This document shows positions 47,285 to 59,560 of a DNA stretch of 64,000 nucleotides, in pieces. Location: the NCBI GenBank assembly GCA_005408345.1, contig SEMN01000406.1, forward strand, positions 1-64,000, read 5' to 3'. The notes under the pieces are model-generated. The model worked only from the letters and a program-made list of their open reading frames with translations, had not been told where the DNA came from and did not search any database. Source of the DNA: Macquaria australasica. Taxonomy: Eukaryota; Chordata; Actinopteri; Centrarchiformes; Percichthyidae. The translations under genes were made by a program, and so were the position numbers. Position 1 is the first letter of the stretch. Each line of letters opens with the position of its first letter.

Positions 47285-47560
47285 TGTTTTATAATGTTTA
47301 CCATGGTCACCATCTTAGTATTGGCCTCTTAGCATGATAACATTGGCCAACTACAAAGTAGTTCCAATAGTTGTTGAGACATTTCACTCTGAACAAAACA
47401 TGTCAACCTCACGGTGGCACTAGAGGAAAAGCCAGTAGATCATGAAAGTCATTAGGATTCATCCTCTAGGAACCATGAACGTCTGTACAAAATACAATGA
47501 GTATTTGTCGCAATATTTCAATATGGACCAAAGTGGTGGATCGACCAACAAGCTGACCAA
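47285..47560. repeat. Interspersed repeat with GGTGGCACTAGAGG motif
   Basis: It shares TAATGTTTACCATGGTCACC, TTAGCATGATAACAT, GGTGGCACTAGAGG and CATGAACGTCTGTACAAA with 22016-22540. Confidence 0.55.
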
Positions 47561-48337
47561 CATTGCCATCCCTAATGCCCAGTGTGAGCTTGGCTGGTTT
47601 TTAGCCACTTTAATTGTCTTAGTAAGGTGTTGTTCCACCATGAGCCTCCAAAACAGCTACATTCTCCTAGTGTGCAGAACTCTATCGGAGGGATGAATAG
47701 CATTCTTCTCAATTATATTCCCTCATTTGGTGTTTTGTTGATTGTAGTGATGAGTTGGGTTGAGCTCTAGCATATAATTCATATCATTTTCATACTTGTC
47801 AAACCATTTACCGACGTATCAGGATTACATCACACTTCTCGTATCCTTAAACACACAAATTGAAATGGTGCTTTTAATCTGCTGTAATTATATGTATTCT
47901 AGATTGTCTATGAAGCCAGAGGGTTTAGCCTAAATTAAGAAGAATGCATTGGTGCTGTTATCTGTATTTGTTTACCCATATTTTACCAATTCTTGATCCA
48001 GAACAGTATTACAGTATTAACATTAAAGCATGTAATACTTGTGTTGTAAAAATAGTCAGAGAGCACAGGAAGTTTTTTTCAGTTAGTGAGAGCAAAATAA
48101 ATAGCTCATAACTACTAATTCTGTGGTGAATACATCTATCACTTTGTGTGTGTGTGCACGCGTGCTGTACAGTAGAATAATAAATAGCCCAGTATGAAAT
48201 AATGATGAGATTGGGTGTAAAACAGTGACAGCAGGGAAAAATAGGCCTGAATGATGCATCTACCCTCAGCTAAAAATGTGCAAATGAATTCAGTGGGCTT
48301 GACATTCATCGAATATGAGACTGTCAGATCAGAGGAG

Positions 48338-48341
<4 letters not shown>

Positions 48342-48369
<28 letters not shown>

Positions 48370-48429
48370 ATGAGTGTGTGTGTGTGTTAGATAAAAAAGC
48401 AAAACTGAGAGAGAGAGAGAGAGAGAGAA
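48342..48429. repeat. (GT)n and (GA)n microsatellites
   Basis: A GT run at about 48342-48368 and a second at about 48375-48387 are followed by a GA run at about 48407-48428. Confidence 0.9.
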
Positions 48430-48721
48430 TGTTGGTTTGGGTCATAAAAATTAATAAATCAATGTTTGTCTAGAATTTTTTTTCAATATGAGCTTCTCCT
48501 TTTATCTTCCTGTAGAAAAAGCCTCCTATCTGTTGTCCTTTCCTTTCCTAAAATGAATTGTCGACCTGCAGATGTAGAATGTGGATAATCTATACACATT
48601 AACAATCAAATACATTAATTCTGTCGGAACTGGATGTGAAGTGAAGTGTGTAAATAGTTAAAGAGCAACTTGCAGGTCTGAGACCCCAGTGAATCAATGT
48701 GTAGGAAAATGATGTAGAAAC

Positions 48722-49262
48722 TAGTGATGTTATGTTCGTGAATGATCTGATTCTTTTCAACGGCTCTTTGGTACGAAAGACATTCTTTTTATCTTTGTGC
48801 CCAAATTTCACTGCCTGCCCTAAATCCACTCCCCTTTACGTAAAGCAGCCAGTCATAGTGTTGCAGGAATTGCATTCAAGGCAAGGCAACTTAATTTACA
48901 TAACACACTTCATAAAGAGGGTAAATTCAAAGTAGTAAATTCACTGACAAAGCAGAGGCATATGGTGTCACCTTGTGTAATGTTTACAGTGCACATCATT
49001 AACATTAGGTCTGGCAAGACGAGTTATATAGTGCTGCTAAACCAGTCCACACATGCCTAATGAAATTCTATTAGTGGGATGTCTAAGTCTGAATCTGATC
49101 CAGATCTTACCTTGTCATTATCCTAGTGATTATTTTGCAGATAAACTTAGTAACCCCCACCCCCTTAGAAAAAAGAAAAAAGAATGATGAGCCGTTCTTT
49201 TGAATGGCTGTCAGGCCATGAGATCCGGCTCCTTTCAAATAGTCGCAATTCCCATCATTAGT
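48722..49262. mobile_element. MITE (hAT-like termini) with internal additions
   Basis: The left end TAGTGATGTTATGTTCGTGA, then CAACGGCTCTT, is mirrored by the right end, whose reverse complement begins TAATGATGGGAATTGCGACT and includes AGGAGCCGGATC and AAAGAACGGCTC. A separate repeat (CAAGGCAACTTAATTTACAT) lies inside. Confidence 0.55.
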
Positions 49263-49282
49263 AAAAATTACATTTTCAAAAA

Positions 49283-49283
<1 letters not shown>

Positions 49284-49323
<40 letters not shown>

Positions 49324-49326
49324 CAC
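49284..49326. repeat. (CA)n(TA)n microsatellite
   Basis: About 13 CA units followed by a short TA run. Confidence 0.9.
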
Positions 49327-49425
49327 TACAGTAACTTCTGAAGTCATTTTTGTAAAAAGACAAATTGGACGTGACGTAACAAAAGGGAGAGCGGCCAAGT
49401 TAGCGCCAGTTTATCATTAAAAAGT

Positions 49426-49623
49426 ATGGATCTCAACGCTGGTTTTGACACTGAAGAGGTTGAAACTGTATATTCATACACTTATGACGGACCACAGCCT
49501 TATAATTATGTTAGGTGTCCAAGAGACAAGGAACAGACCAGGATTAGAAGAAATAACGGCCATAGGTTAGAAATTAAATTGTGGTGCAAGAACCAGTGGA
49601 GAACTGGCCACGTGTCCTGCTGA
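49426..49623 (+). pseudogene. Small open frame with a P2X7-C-terminus-like motif, probably transposon-borne
   Basis: The 65-codon frame contains YTYDGPQPYNYVRCPRDKEQ followed by RRNNGHRLEIKLWCKNQWRT and GHVSC. The PQPY...F/Y-x-P then W-C-x(n)-C layout resembles a short module shared by fish P2X7-like proteins and transposon-linked genes. The start ATG has a fair context (AGTATGG). The expected second cysteine spacing is not met, so it may be decayed. Similarity is from memory only. Confidence 0.3.
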
Positions 49624-49776
49624 GTGACTAACAATTAGCTACAACAGCTAATGATAGCTAAGGCTCTGTTCACATCACAATATTGTAAAGTTTGCTATCA
49701 CATATCAGGCAGCAAAACTAGTATTGGTTGTCTAATACTGGCAGGAGTATTGATACACAAACAAACAGGGATCTCA

Positions 49777-49857
49777 GGGCTCTTTTCATATAGAGCAGGT
49801 CTAGACCGTACTCTTAATAATATTATTTACAGAGACCCAACAATTCCCACGAGTTAA
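49777..49857 (-). mobile_element. LINE 3' tail fragment (inverted)
   Basis: The minus strand reads GGAATTGTTGGGTCTCTGTA, then GTACGGTCTAGACCTGCTCT, the same tail as at 41640-41868. Confidence 0.65.
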
Positions 49858-49939
49858 TACAGGTGAAAGAATAAAGAAACGAGGCAGGTTGATTAACAGC
49901 TTTACTGCATTTTTCTTTGCTCTTTGCTGTAGAAAGTTT

Positions 49940-50030
49940 TACCAAAACCACTGCATAGGGGTTAAGGCACTGACCATGAACTGCAAAGTCCCCAGTTCAA
50001 GTCTGGCTGGGAGTCTCAGCTGGTCATTGT
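49940..50030 (+). mobile_element. tRNA-derived SINE head
   Basis: TAGGGGTTAAGGCACTGACC (A-box-like) and CCCAGTTCAAGTCTGGCTGG (B-box-like) are spaced as in a tRNA-derived SINE. The body seen at 36454-36625 is absent. Confidence 0.55.
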
Positions 50031-51450
50031 GACAACAAGACTAGCCAGGAAATAGTCCGGCACATAAGCGATATTGGTCTTCTCATCTTACTTTTGGCAA
50101 GTGTATTTGTTTATTATCATTTTGTCTATTATTATATTGTATATATTGAACTATTCCTATAAGATTTTCTTTCTTTCTTTCTTGTCTTTTTTTTTTTTTT
50201 TTTTTTGGTGTATCTTGGGTCTGAATTTCTTAGGCCTGGCGCAGTTCTTGTCGGTAATAATTACATTAGCGCCAAGTTAATGACTGACATCTGGGAGATT
50301 TGATGTCTCGAAGTCCAATGGGACAAGAACACAAGCAATCTTTTTATTGATCTATTTATCTATTTTGAAGGGAAATAAAGGTAAACTATAAAATGATCAC
50401 CTAGCCTGGCTTTATGTCTGACAACTCGTGTTTCTTGCTGCGTCAAACTTTGTTGTAGCTGTGTCACCATATTTCCAGATCTTTACTGAGTACAGTGTTA
50501 TCATAACTGATAGAAACAAAAATAAAATAAATAAACCAGTAGCAAACCAGTAACAAAATAGTAGCAGCAGTGGGTACATACGACAGTGACACTTGAGATG
50601 TCAGTATACTCAGCGCTCATTGAAAAGGAGTCTCAGTACTGTGCGCACTACTGCATACTGTGCTCATTATAACTAACCTAAAACATGAACTCATTCACAG
50701 CCTGCAGTTCAACTCTTTTCTCATTAGGTTATTGACTATAACCAAAAGCAAGCATATGGAAAGTGAACCCAAACTGATAACATCACTTTCTCTTGATTAA
50801 GATGTCAAAAGAAAGTGCGTTAAGTGTTAAGTGTTAAGGGTTATTTATAGACATGAAATTAGAATATTAAAGGTTTTAAGAAGAAAATAAGGGAAATGAC
50901 TGCTGCTCTAAAATGTGCTTTGTTTACCCTGTGGTGTGTTTATCAGCCACAGAGTTGACTAGATACTCAATCTTCTCTTTTTCAATAGGCCAACTTTTCC
51001 ATTATTTGCAATATTTCAGGTTTTTGTCTTTGTTCTTTTTTTCTTTTGCTGGTAAAAGAAATTAAATTAAATTAGCTGTTGGCAGATGAGCCAAGAAATG
51101 TATTTAGAACATTGACCATATATTTTAATCTTTCATTTATTTTATTGAACAGACCAAATACTAGAATCCTGGATCTGAACTTCAATCTTCTTGGCTGCAG
51201 TCAAACCTGAAAGCCAGACTTTGCACGTCCTTTCTGAAATGACATCTGAGCAAATGTAGAGCAGGGTCTATTGGAAAATGTGTGCTGGTCAGAACACTGA
51301 CCACATGTGACCTTCTCATTTAGATTATAAACTGCTGAATTGCCAGCAGGTTCAGTGATCACATTAGGCTACTGTTGTTTTAATATATAGTATTGGAAAT
51401 TCAGAAATCACCTGAGAATGAGTACAGTGAAGTGTAGCAGAGAAGACGTG
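50031..51450. other. Intergenic, no recognised feature
   Basis: AT-rich, with a TTTC run and a poly-T tract at about 50168-50206. Confidence 0.4.
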
Positions 51451-52132
51451 TGTCAGGGCTCAGGAAATGCAGGATTGGACCCAAATGCAGACAAAGCAGG
51501 CAGCAGGATGACTTCAGGGATTTATCAGTGAGAACAGCTAACAGGCAGGAACAGGTAGGCAGGCAGATAGACAGGTAAGTACATAAGTCAAGTTTATTTA
51601 GTATAGCAGAGCAAGGTCACAAAGTGCTTAAAAGTAAAACTGTAAAAAATAAGACCATAAAAACAGTAAAAAGAAACAAACAATAAAACATAAGCAACAG
51701 ACCTTAAAAAGACACAAAAATAAGACAACATGAGAAAAAGGCCAGTTTGAATAAATGAGTCTTAGTTAGCAGGTAGACAGGTAACAGGCAGGCAGGTATG
51801 TAGGTAGTCAGATACACGTCCGGGTTCAGATGACAGAAACTAGAAAGCTTAAGACAAGGCAAGGCAGAAACATAGCAACTAGAACAAAGTGATGGAAGTG
51901 GAACAGTATATGTACTGAGAGGCTGATGAGGGAGTGAGGTGCAGGTGAGGAGGTGGGCGGTGAAGGCCAAGCAACTGCAGAACAGATGAGGGAGCAAGTG
52001 TATAGATAGGTGGGGCAGTCAGGTGATGGGGAAAGGAGGGAAAGTCCAAGGGCATATGGTGAATGCAAAAAAGGGGCCTGGAGGATTAAAAATGTGGCTG
52101 GAGAGGAGGGACTGAGAGACAGACTGTGATAG
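51451..52132 (-). mobile_element. LTR-like element with a nested repeat
   Basis: The left edge TGTCAGGGCTCAGGAAATGC is followed by GGACCCAAATGCAGAC and GGCAGGAACAGGTAGGCAGG. The right part has CTGATGAGGGAGTGAGGTGC and GGGACTGAGAGACAGACTGT. The sequence is related to 6495-6660. It is interrupted at about 51590-51770 by another fish repeat (AAGTTTATTTAGTATAGC...). No clear target-site duplication was found. Confidence 0.5.
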
Positions 52133-53219
52133 TGCTTGATCTAGCATGTGATGTGGATTGGATTTAGGACATTATATCTTACTGTTATGATCCTTCAACC
52201 AAACGAATCAACTAAAAATTCAAGGCAACATTATTTCTTTCACCATATATGGCATAAAACTGCTGTTCTGTTTGGCTACAAGTGCGCCCAACCAACATAA
52301 CAGGCTCCACAGTCATTACAACTTCGTGCATCCAAACTTTGTTCAAACCCACAAAACTTTATTATAAGTTCTAGTAGAGATCCCATAGTTTCCAAATAAA
52401 CCTAAAACAGTCTGTCAGCCTGAATTTTGGAGAAATGTGTATAAAATGATGCACAAAACATGTAGAGTATTTCCGTTTGCTGGAATGGTACAGCCATAAA
52501 AAACAGAACAAAAAGTCTTAAGTCTGAGTACTTCACTCAGTGTAATAATCATATAGTTTCAATGAAGGAACTAACTGTATATACTGCAGCTTTTTCTAAC
52601 ATGACTTTTACCCTAATTAAAGCATTTCATAGGACTTTTCCCATGCTATAACACTATTAATTGTTCTACTGGCAGTAGAAATGAAATTAACACAAGATAT
52701 ACTTACATAACATACTGTAAATATTAATGTAACCAGTGAAATATGTAGGTGTCTAAGAGCTTCATATTGATTTCCAGGCTTTGAATAACCCAATCATATG
52801 ATTCTGTCCTAAATTAAAAATCTGCAGCTCCAGTTTTAGAATACATATAATAGAGATAGAGCATCTCAGAAACCTTGTTTAATATGAAATGTTGCTCTTT
52901 GTCAAGCAAGGTAAAGATTAGAAAAATGTCACAATGTTTTTTAATATTTCAGCTTTTTCTACCAAGCAGTTTGCTCAACAAATTCATTTTTGAATTTTCT
53001 CTCTCGCACCGGAAAGCTATAATACCTAAAGGGCTGGCTGTTTTTACCCAGGAGTGGATTGCTATGCTATGAATCCATAATGTAATCCCCCGACATGAAG
53101 AGACACATATCATTCACATGCTACAGTACATTACTATTTCAACCCATCAGATATGTTGGAAAGCTCATACATGGAAATCTGAGAACTGTATGAGGTAGAG
53201 AGAGACAGGGAGAGAACAG
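52133..53219. other. Intergenic, no recognised feature
   Basis: AT-rich unique-looking sequence. Confidence 0.4.
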
Positions 53220-53642
53220 AGAGAGAGAGAGCGCATGTGCATGTGTTATATATATGTGTGTGTATGTATGTATATATACTGTATACGCTAATGCATGTTG
53301 ACGTGCATATATGGTGCAGCACAGGCATGGTGTGTATATGTTTGCAGTTGTGTGCTTGCATCTGTGTTTATATCTGTGTGTGTGTGTGTGCATGTGTGAG
53401 TGTATATGTAGAGAAGTATTTAAGTATGTGTGTTTGAGCGGTTGAGTGCATATGGGCATGTGGTTTAGTATGTGTATACTGTGTGTGTGTGGAGTTTTAT
53501 AGAGAGGAGCTGTGTGTGGGGGAGGAGAATGTGCAAGTGAATTATGGGGGGAGGGGTGCATATATGTATGTGTGTATGTGGGGGATGGGCAGATTGCATA
53601 CTGTATGTATGTTCACTAAGTATGTGTGGGCTGGTTGGTGCT

Positions 53643-53688
<46 letters not shown>

Positions 53689-54030
53689 GTGTTTGAGAAT
53701 GCATGAGAAAGAGAAAATGCATTTTATGATACCTCTTTGTGCTTGTATAAGCTCTGCAGTGTGTATGTGCATTTTTGTGTACTTGTGTGTCCATGGCTCT
53801 TTTTCCAAAATATGTGTGTGTGTGTTTGGACTATATACATATGCGAATACATGTAAATGTGTGGATGTGTTTCTAGTATGAAGAGTATAATTATGAGTAT
53901 GTCTGCAGGTACTTTATGTGTGTGATATATGCATGTGTGACCATCTGTTTAAGTGTACTGTATGTGTGTGAATCAGTGAGGTGTGTGTGAGTGGGAATCT
54001 CTTTGTTTATGTGCATCTGTGTGCATGTCT
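53220..54030. repeat. Long cryptic simple-sequence domain (TG/TATG/GA)
   Basis: About 800 bases dominated by TGTG, TATGTG and TGTATG units. It includes a pure GT run (about 53642-53667) joined to a GA run (about 53667-53689). Long open frames here are by-products of the repeat. Confidence 0.85.
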
Positions 54031-56120
54031 TTATCTCCAGATAATGGAAATGTGTTGTTCTGTCATTAAAGATCATCCGGACAGGCAGAAAACAACATTC
54101 ATTCTACTCTGGTTTGTATTGATCAGTCTCTGTTTCTCAAATACACACAATCTGTTTCATTGTGTCATTTACTATACACCCACCCCCATTAGATCATTTA
54201 TAGATTCTGTTGTCTAAATTCTTTCGATGATTTAAATTACTTTTGATTTGTGCAACTATTTATTCTTTAAAAAAAAACTGTATTAAGACCTTTAGCATTT
54301 CAGTGAGAAAGAGTCAACGAGTCAAAAGAGACACACATCAAACATACTTGACTGTATAACTGTACTTTTGCCAGGATCACACTTAAAGTAGTACAATTAA
54401 CTTTGATGATTTAAAAAAACAACATAAAATAGACTTTGCTTTTCTCTGTCTCAAAAAGATACCAAACAATACTGACTTAACCTATAGCCAGTTCATGAAG
54501 ACTTTAAATACAAATAATATATCTTCTGTCCATACAGTATATCTTCTGCACAGGGACTTATGTATTTTACATCTACAGAAGCAACAACAGTGGTATGAGT
54601 GGAATAAATACAAACTATGTAGATTAAATGTAAGAAACTACAATGCAGTCCACCCAGGGTGTCATCACACAAATTCTACTAGAACCCTGGGGGGTCGGGG
54701 CAACATATGTAAAACACCTCGGAGTGATACCTGTTTCGTCAAGATTAGGGAGGGGCGAGAGAATTCAGCTGAACCAACATACAAGCTAATTCTGAGCAGA
54801 TAAAGCTGTTCTTACACACAATATGAACTTCACCAAATCACCTGTATTAACATCATATGCCAACAAGAATCTATGTGATTAAGTGTACAGTGCAAAAAAA
54901 GTATTCAGTGTGGAGTTTCTCTTTAAGGCATTATTGACACTAAGAGTAGGGTTATGTTCCAAAAGAACTAGTTCGTAAGGCAAAAGTGTTTATAGTTGTT
55001 CCGAACAGCCACACTAGAAGGTGGAGTGAAAAGCCAGAAGTCATAAAGATCAGATAGACACGATATCATTTAAATATGGAGATAACAGTGCACATTTTCT
55101 GACAGTCTCTCTTGGAAAGCATTCATAGTGCTGCACTCAGCTGTTCACATGAAAAGTGACATAAATAGTTCAGTCAAAAATGAAAAAAGAGAGCTAGAGA
55201 GAAAAATTCAAACCATGGCTCCTTTCTCACCTCCGCACAGGTAGCCAATCACGGCGTGAGGTGTCCATTGCAGCCAGAGGGGTCAACACTGTTGTGGCTG
55301 GAAATCCTTTTAAGTCCCCCAATTACTGAACACTGTTTTGCACACAGAGAGAGTCCAGGATGTGGACAACAGAGTGCACAAACTGTCCGTCTATCAGATG
55401 AGGAGGAGATGGAGCAAGCATGGTAGGCAACAGAGGGCCTGTAGACAGGTGTTTGAGCACCTCTACATTAGTCTTGTAGCAGATACATGGAACTCAAGGT
55501 AAAGGCACATAGTCACACCTCAGCTACATCAGTCTCTACGACACTTGTTGGTTGGAAGCATTAGGTGGTCTTTGTGATGCCTGCATTCAAGGCAGCAGAA
55601 TATAGATGGCACAACCACATAGAGCTTGCTCTTGTCTATCTCAATGTTGAAGCAAACAAAATGTATCCAAGAAAGGAAACAACAGTATTAAACTCCAGCT
55701 TGATGGACAGATGGGTCTTCAGTTCTTGGTGCTGCCTCCAGCTTTCAAAAACTCTGTGGAGATCTGTGGAGAAAGCTGAAAGGGGTTGGAAGACTGTTGA
55801 TCATGGCTCCAGTGCCGTGACCCAAGCCAAGCTCAGCTCAAACAGAAGAGAGAGAGAGAGAGAGAGAGACAGAGCAAAGAAGAGAGGTTAACTTTGGCTT
55901 TCTTGTTAATGAATCTGTTGAGCTGAAAGTCAAATGACAGCTTGGATTGCACAAGGAACTGTCGACAGGCAGGAAGATGTGGCTCAACAACCTAGGGGAG
56001 GGGGAGAAACAAGACTGCTGGTGGAAGAAAAATCAGAACCACAAGCAGAAACTAGAGGTGCATAAATTAAAAAGATGCTGAGATGTCAAACTGAAACACA
56101 AGACAGTATTAGCCCCAGCT
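54031..56120. other. Upstream of TOX, no recognised gene
   Basis: A GA run lies at about 55848-55870. No domains are visible. Regulatory elements of TOX could lie here, but nothing in the sequence alone identifies them. Confidence 0.4.
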
Positions 56121-56124
56121 GGAT

Positions 56125-56159
56125 TAACCCATTAGGCGGGTTAATCGCCTAATGGGTTA
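56125..56159. repeat. Perfect 14-bp inverted repeat upstream of TOX
   Basis: TAACCCATTAGGCG at 56125-56138 is exactly reverse-complemented at 56146-56159 with a 7-base loop, about 1.2 kb before the TOX start codon. Confidence 0.85.
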
Positions 56160-56779
56160 TGGCATACATGGCCCTATAGGTTCACTGTAGTCATTTTTAC
56201 CACCATTTTTGTGGTAATTTGCTTGAACACATCTTTATTCATGTTAATGCACTGTGTGAGGTCAATATAAACTAAAACAATTAAGGTCTTGAAACCAAAT
56301 TTGATTTGCAGACATTGTAGGCCTACTTTGGTTGTGTAAATTGTGATAAACTAATTAAATTACCATAGACCGATTGACACACAGTAGACCTGGGCTCACT
56401 CGGGCTTTTGGAAGCGGGTTCACTCACAAGTAGTTTAACGTTTATTTAGGCTACAGAAACGCCTGGCTGGACGTCTTGACACTCTCCCCCTCTAGATAGA
56501 GCACATTCTGCCGTTCAGCTCCTCCAGAGCCTCTTAGGTAGAAGCAGATAGATATATCGGTTTCTCTCAAAATAAATTTGCTTGCTGAACAGGTTCTGCA
56601 ACAGTATTTTTTAAACAACACACAGCTTCTGATTGTAGTTAATTTAATGATTCGTGAACGGTTTGAATAAGTTGTGTTTGCTTTGTTCTTTCCAAGCTCT
56701 TGTTTTTCTAGTGACAGAATCTGCGCTTTTATTTTGTGAAAAAACGTACGTCCGGGTTCGTTGTGGCTAACTCTTGGGA

Positions 56780-57333
56780 AATTGATGATGCAGGAGCTCT
56801 TTGTATGACTGGTCCGCGAGGTACCACAGCACCGAGCACACGCGCGGCAGCAGCATCGGCGGAGGAACATTAAAACACAGAGTCCCAACCAGGGACAGAC
56901 AGGGTCCATCAACGTCCCCTGTCCGGACCTCATACCGCCACTGGAGACCTACAACGTTAAAAGGGAGGGAAAACGACGCTTTTTGAAGTGCACCATTGCC
57001 TATAAACGTTTATTTTTAACGTCAGGTATTAAAGAAGTTGGTTTACCGGGAAGTTTGCTACTCACAGCAGCGGTTATTGGAGCCTGCAAACCCGGTGTGG
57101 AGAGGAGAACACAACCCTAAACTTCAGTGACGCCTGAATCTTGGTTTGGGCGAATTTCGCCGTCTTATCTGTTTGAAACCTGCTTTGTTTTCCAAAAAGA
57201 AGCTTGTTTTACAACCTGTTTGGTCGCTCAGGGACTCGCCAAAAACCTCCAACTTTGTAAAAACAATAGTAAGGTTATAAGAGAAGAAAGAAATTCGAAG
57301 AGGACAGGCGGAGAAGTGGATGTATTTTCAGCT
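56780..57333 (+). promoter_or_regulatory. Probable TOX 5' UTR and proximal promoter
   Basis: This stretch directly upstream of the TOX start codon is richer in CpG than its surroundings (for example around 56815-56870 and 57140-57170) and free of recognisable repeats. No clear TATA box stands out, so the transcription start is not fixed. The assignment is by position and base composition only. Confidence 0.45.
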
Positions 57334-57438
57334 ATGGATGTGACAGTTTACCCGCCTCCTCCTCAGCCTCTGGCCGCATCAGACCGCACCAGGCTGGGGC
57401 AGTTCTCCTACCCTGACCCGGCCTTTGGGACCAACAAG
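57334..57438 (+). CDS. TOX: TOX first coding exon (3' partial)
   Basis: The exon encodes 35 residues beginning MDVTVYPPPPQPLAASDRTR and ending FGTNK, then donor gtaagc in phase 0. Human TOX exon 1 begins MDVRFYPPPAQP and also ends in NK at a phase-0 junction. TOX is a nuclear HMG-box factor that shapes T-cell development and exhaustion programmes; the HMG box is encoded by later exons outside the window. The ATG has a good initiation context (G at -3 and G at +4), and an in-frame TAA lies upstream at 57118-57120. Its position after CA8 on the same strand matches the human order. TOX2-4 paralogues have different N-termini, so TOX is favoured. I found no sign of exon 2 up to 64000, consistent with the very large first intron in vertebrates. 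Confidence 0.85.
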
Positions 57439-59080
57439 GTAAGCGAGGAAAGAAGGGAGTCTAGTCTGCATAGGCTACTTCTGTTTGTGGTGTCCTATTT
57501 TGATTACCTTAGCTGTCTCCCCTCTCTGTGTAGGCCTGTTCATCTTTCTTGCCCTGCCAATTAAGTAGTAATTAATTGCTTTACTGGATTCCAGTTATTA
57601 ACGCAAGGTAACAACAGTCCAGTGTTACTCATTTCTTACTATCACATCCACTCACTGGATACTGCACAGGCTGTAATTATACCCAGAGTTTGTTGTCAGT
57701 GATGTAATGCCACCTTTAATTAAAACTGCACCACAAGTAATTGAAAGGTAATTCAGTTTAAATATGCATGTCATTATGAGTACAAACAGAAGACTTATGT
57801 TTAGAATGAAATACATGGCAAGTAATAGTGAAAAGCACATAGATAGTTGTCTTTTGGTATGCTTAAAATGGTTTATATTGACTAGAGGTTACAGCCACTT
57901 ATTTCTGTTTTGTGATTCTTGAGTTAATTGGTGTCTGGGAAGCTATGTTGTCTTTCTCCCTCCAGAGCAAGGTCAAAGGTCAGGGTCAGATTCACACCAG
58001 AAACCTGCAGCTGGTAGGGATCCAGTGTCTTGCTGAATCCTAGGGTCATACAATTATATTTAATCAATATGGGACAATCTATCTCTCTGTCTATCTATCT
58101 ATCCATCTGCATGCACAGGGAAGTGTTTTCAGAGTAAGGTGTTTGGGTACCTAAGACACACACAAGCCACCATGCTCATTTGACAGTGATGAATTGCTTA
58201 ATTATTTAACTAGGTGCAGCTATTAGACTTAATGACAGATTATTAACCTCTCTTCAGTTGTTTGGTAAGATAGTGCAATTGAAAATATTTTTTCCTGTAT
58301 TTAATATAGATAAATCAATGAAAATACATTTAAGTTAAAAATACTTTTTAAATAGCATTTTACTAGTTTTTCTTGCCAAACTGTGGCAAGCTGCAGTCAT
58401 GCTGTATGTAGTCCTCTGTCTCTCAATTCAATTTTCAGTTACATTTCAATTAGCTTTATTGACTTGGCATGTACATTTCTGTTTCTAAAGCATATACTCT
58501 CAGAATACTCTGTTTCACACACAGCAGGGCAGAAATTTGTACAAGAAGAAGAGATGTAAACCGAAATATCATCATTTAATATCCACTAAACTAAATTGTC
58601 TCCTTCAGATCACTTTCTGTTCCTTTACTGGCTGTTTTTTATTCTTAGCACATCATGGACTTAGTGGACTATCAGAACATACTGTCTGTAATCACTGACT
58701 GGCTGATGTACAACTTAATGATTGCTCAGATTATTCACAGGCCGGTTGTCTGATCCTACCGTGCCTGCTCACATTTATGAACTGTTCCCTCACAGTATCA
58801 TTTTTTTCTCTGTTTAACCCATCAGCAACAACAGCATGACGTTGTGGTTACAAAAACTTTGCTTTAACCAGAAATGCTGGGTTCAAACGCTCTGCTAGCG
58901 AACATCCGCCTAAGTGCCATACATATTAAATGGTGTGTTTAATGTTTAAAGACTGAACTCACTGTGCTTTATGCCAACCTGCTGCTTTTAAGCTCAGAAT
59001 CTAACATAATGTGTAAAAATGCTCTGCACACCGAATTGCACTGTGTTGTTGTCAGTCAGTGTAGGCTATTTGTTTCAGAA
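57439..59080. other. TOX intron 1, first part
   Basis: AT-rich. At about 58830-58915 a tRNA-like SINE scrap (TGGTTACAAAAACTTTGC, then GGGTTCAAACGCTC) is possible. No second exon is seen. Confidence 0.45.
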
Positions 59081-59082
59081 AG

Positions 59083-59515
59083 AGGGAGGGAGGGAGAGAT
59101 TGAAGATAGAGGCTGGGGATATATAGAGAGAGCGCTGTGTAGTTGGGGGTAGGGACTGAGGAGAGAGAGAGGGAGAGAGAGAGAGAGAGAGAAGAGGGTT
59201 GTTGGGGGTAGGGATGTTGTAGATGAGAGAGAGAGAGAGAGAGAGAGAGAGTAGTGGGGGTGGGGCCACTAAGGTTTGTACTATATTTCTCTCTCTGTGT
59301 CTTTTGATTCACGACTCTGTCGGCCTGATAGAGGAGATCATATTACTGTGTGGGGGAACAGAGAGAAAAAGAATGAGAGACACAGGGTATAAAAAAGGGA
59401 GAGAGAGAAAGGCACAGCAGAGGAAAGAGGGAGAGAGACAGGAAGTAGAGAAAAGTAGGAGGCACAGAAGAAACAAAATGAGAAAAGAAAAAGAGAGAAA
59501 CAGAACAGAGAGAGG

Positions 59516-59555
<40 letters not shown>

Positions 59556-59560
59556 AGAGG
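59083..59560. repeat. Purine-rich (GA)n tracts and (GT)n
   Basis: Three GAGA runs (about 59083-59133, 59158-59192 and 59224-59250), then a GAGAGAAA-rich region and a GT run at about 59516-59538. Confidence 0.9.

Noticed and set aside
49946..50020. tRNA gene
   Set aside because: A- and B-box-like segments are present but no cloverleaf acceptor stem can be paired; it is a SINE head.
53237..53808. Several His/Thr- or Val/Cys-rich frames
   Set aside because: Translations of TG/CA simple repeats.
56451..56933. 160-codon minus-strand open frame antisense to the TOX 5' region
   Set aside because: It is cysteine/arginine-rich without a domain and overlaps the probable TOX promoter; most likely chance.
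57127..57333. N-terminal extension of TOX in the same frame
   Set aside because: It has no ATG before 57334, and a stop lies in frame at 57118-57120. The vertebrate protein starts MDV.
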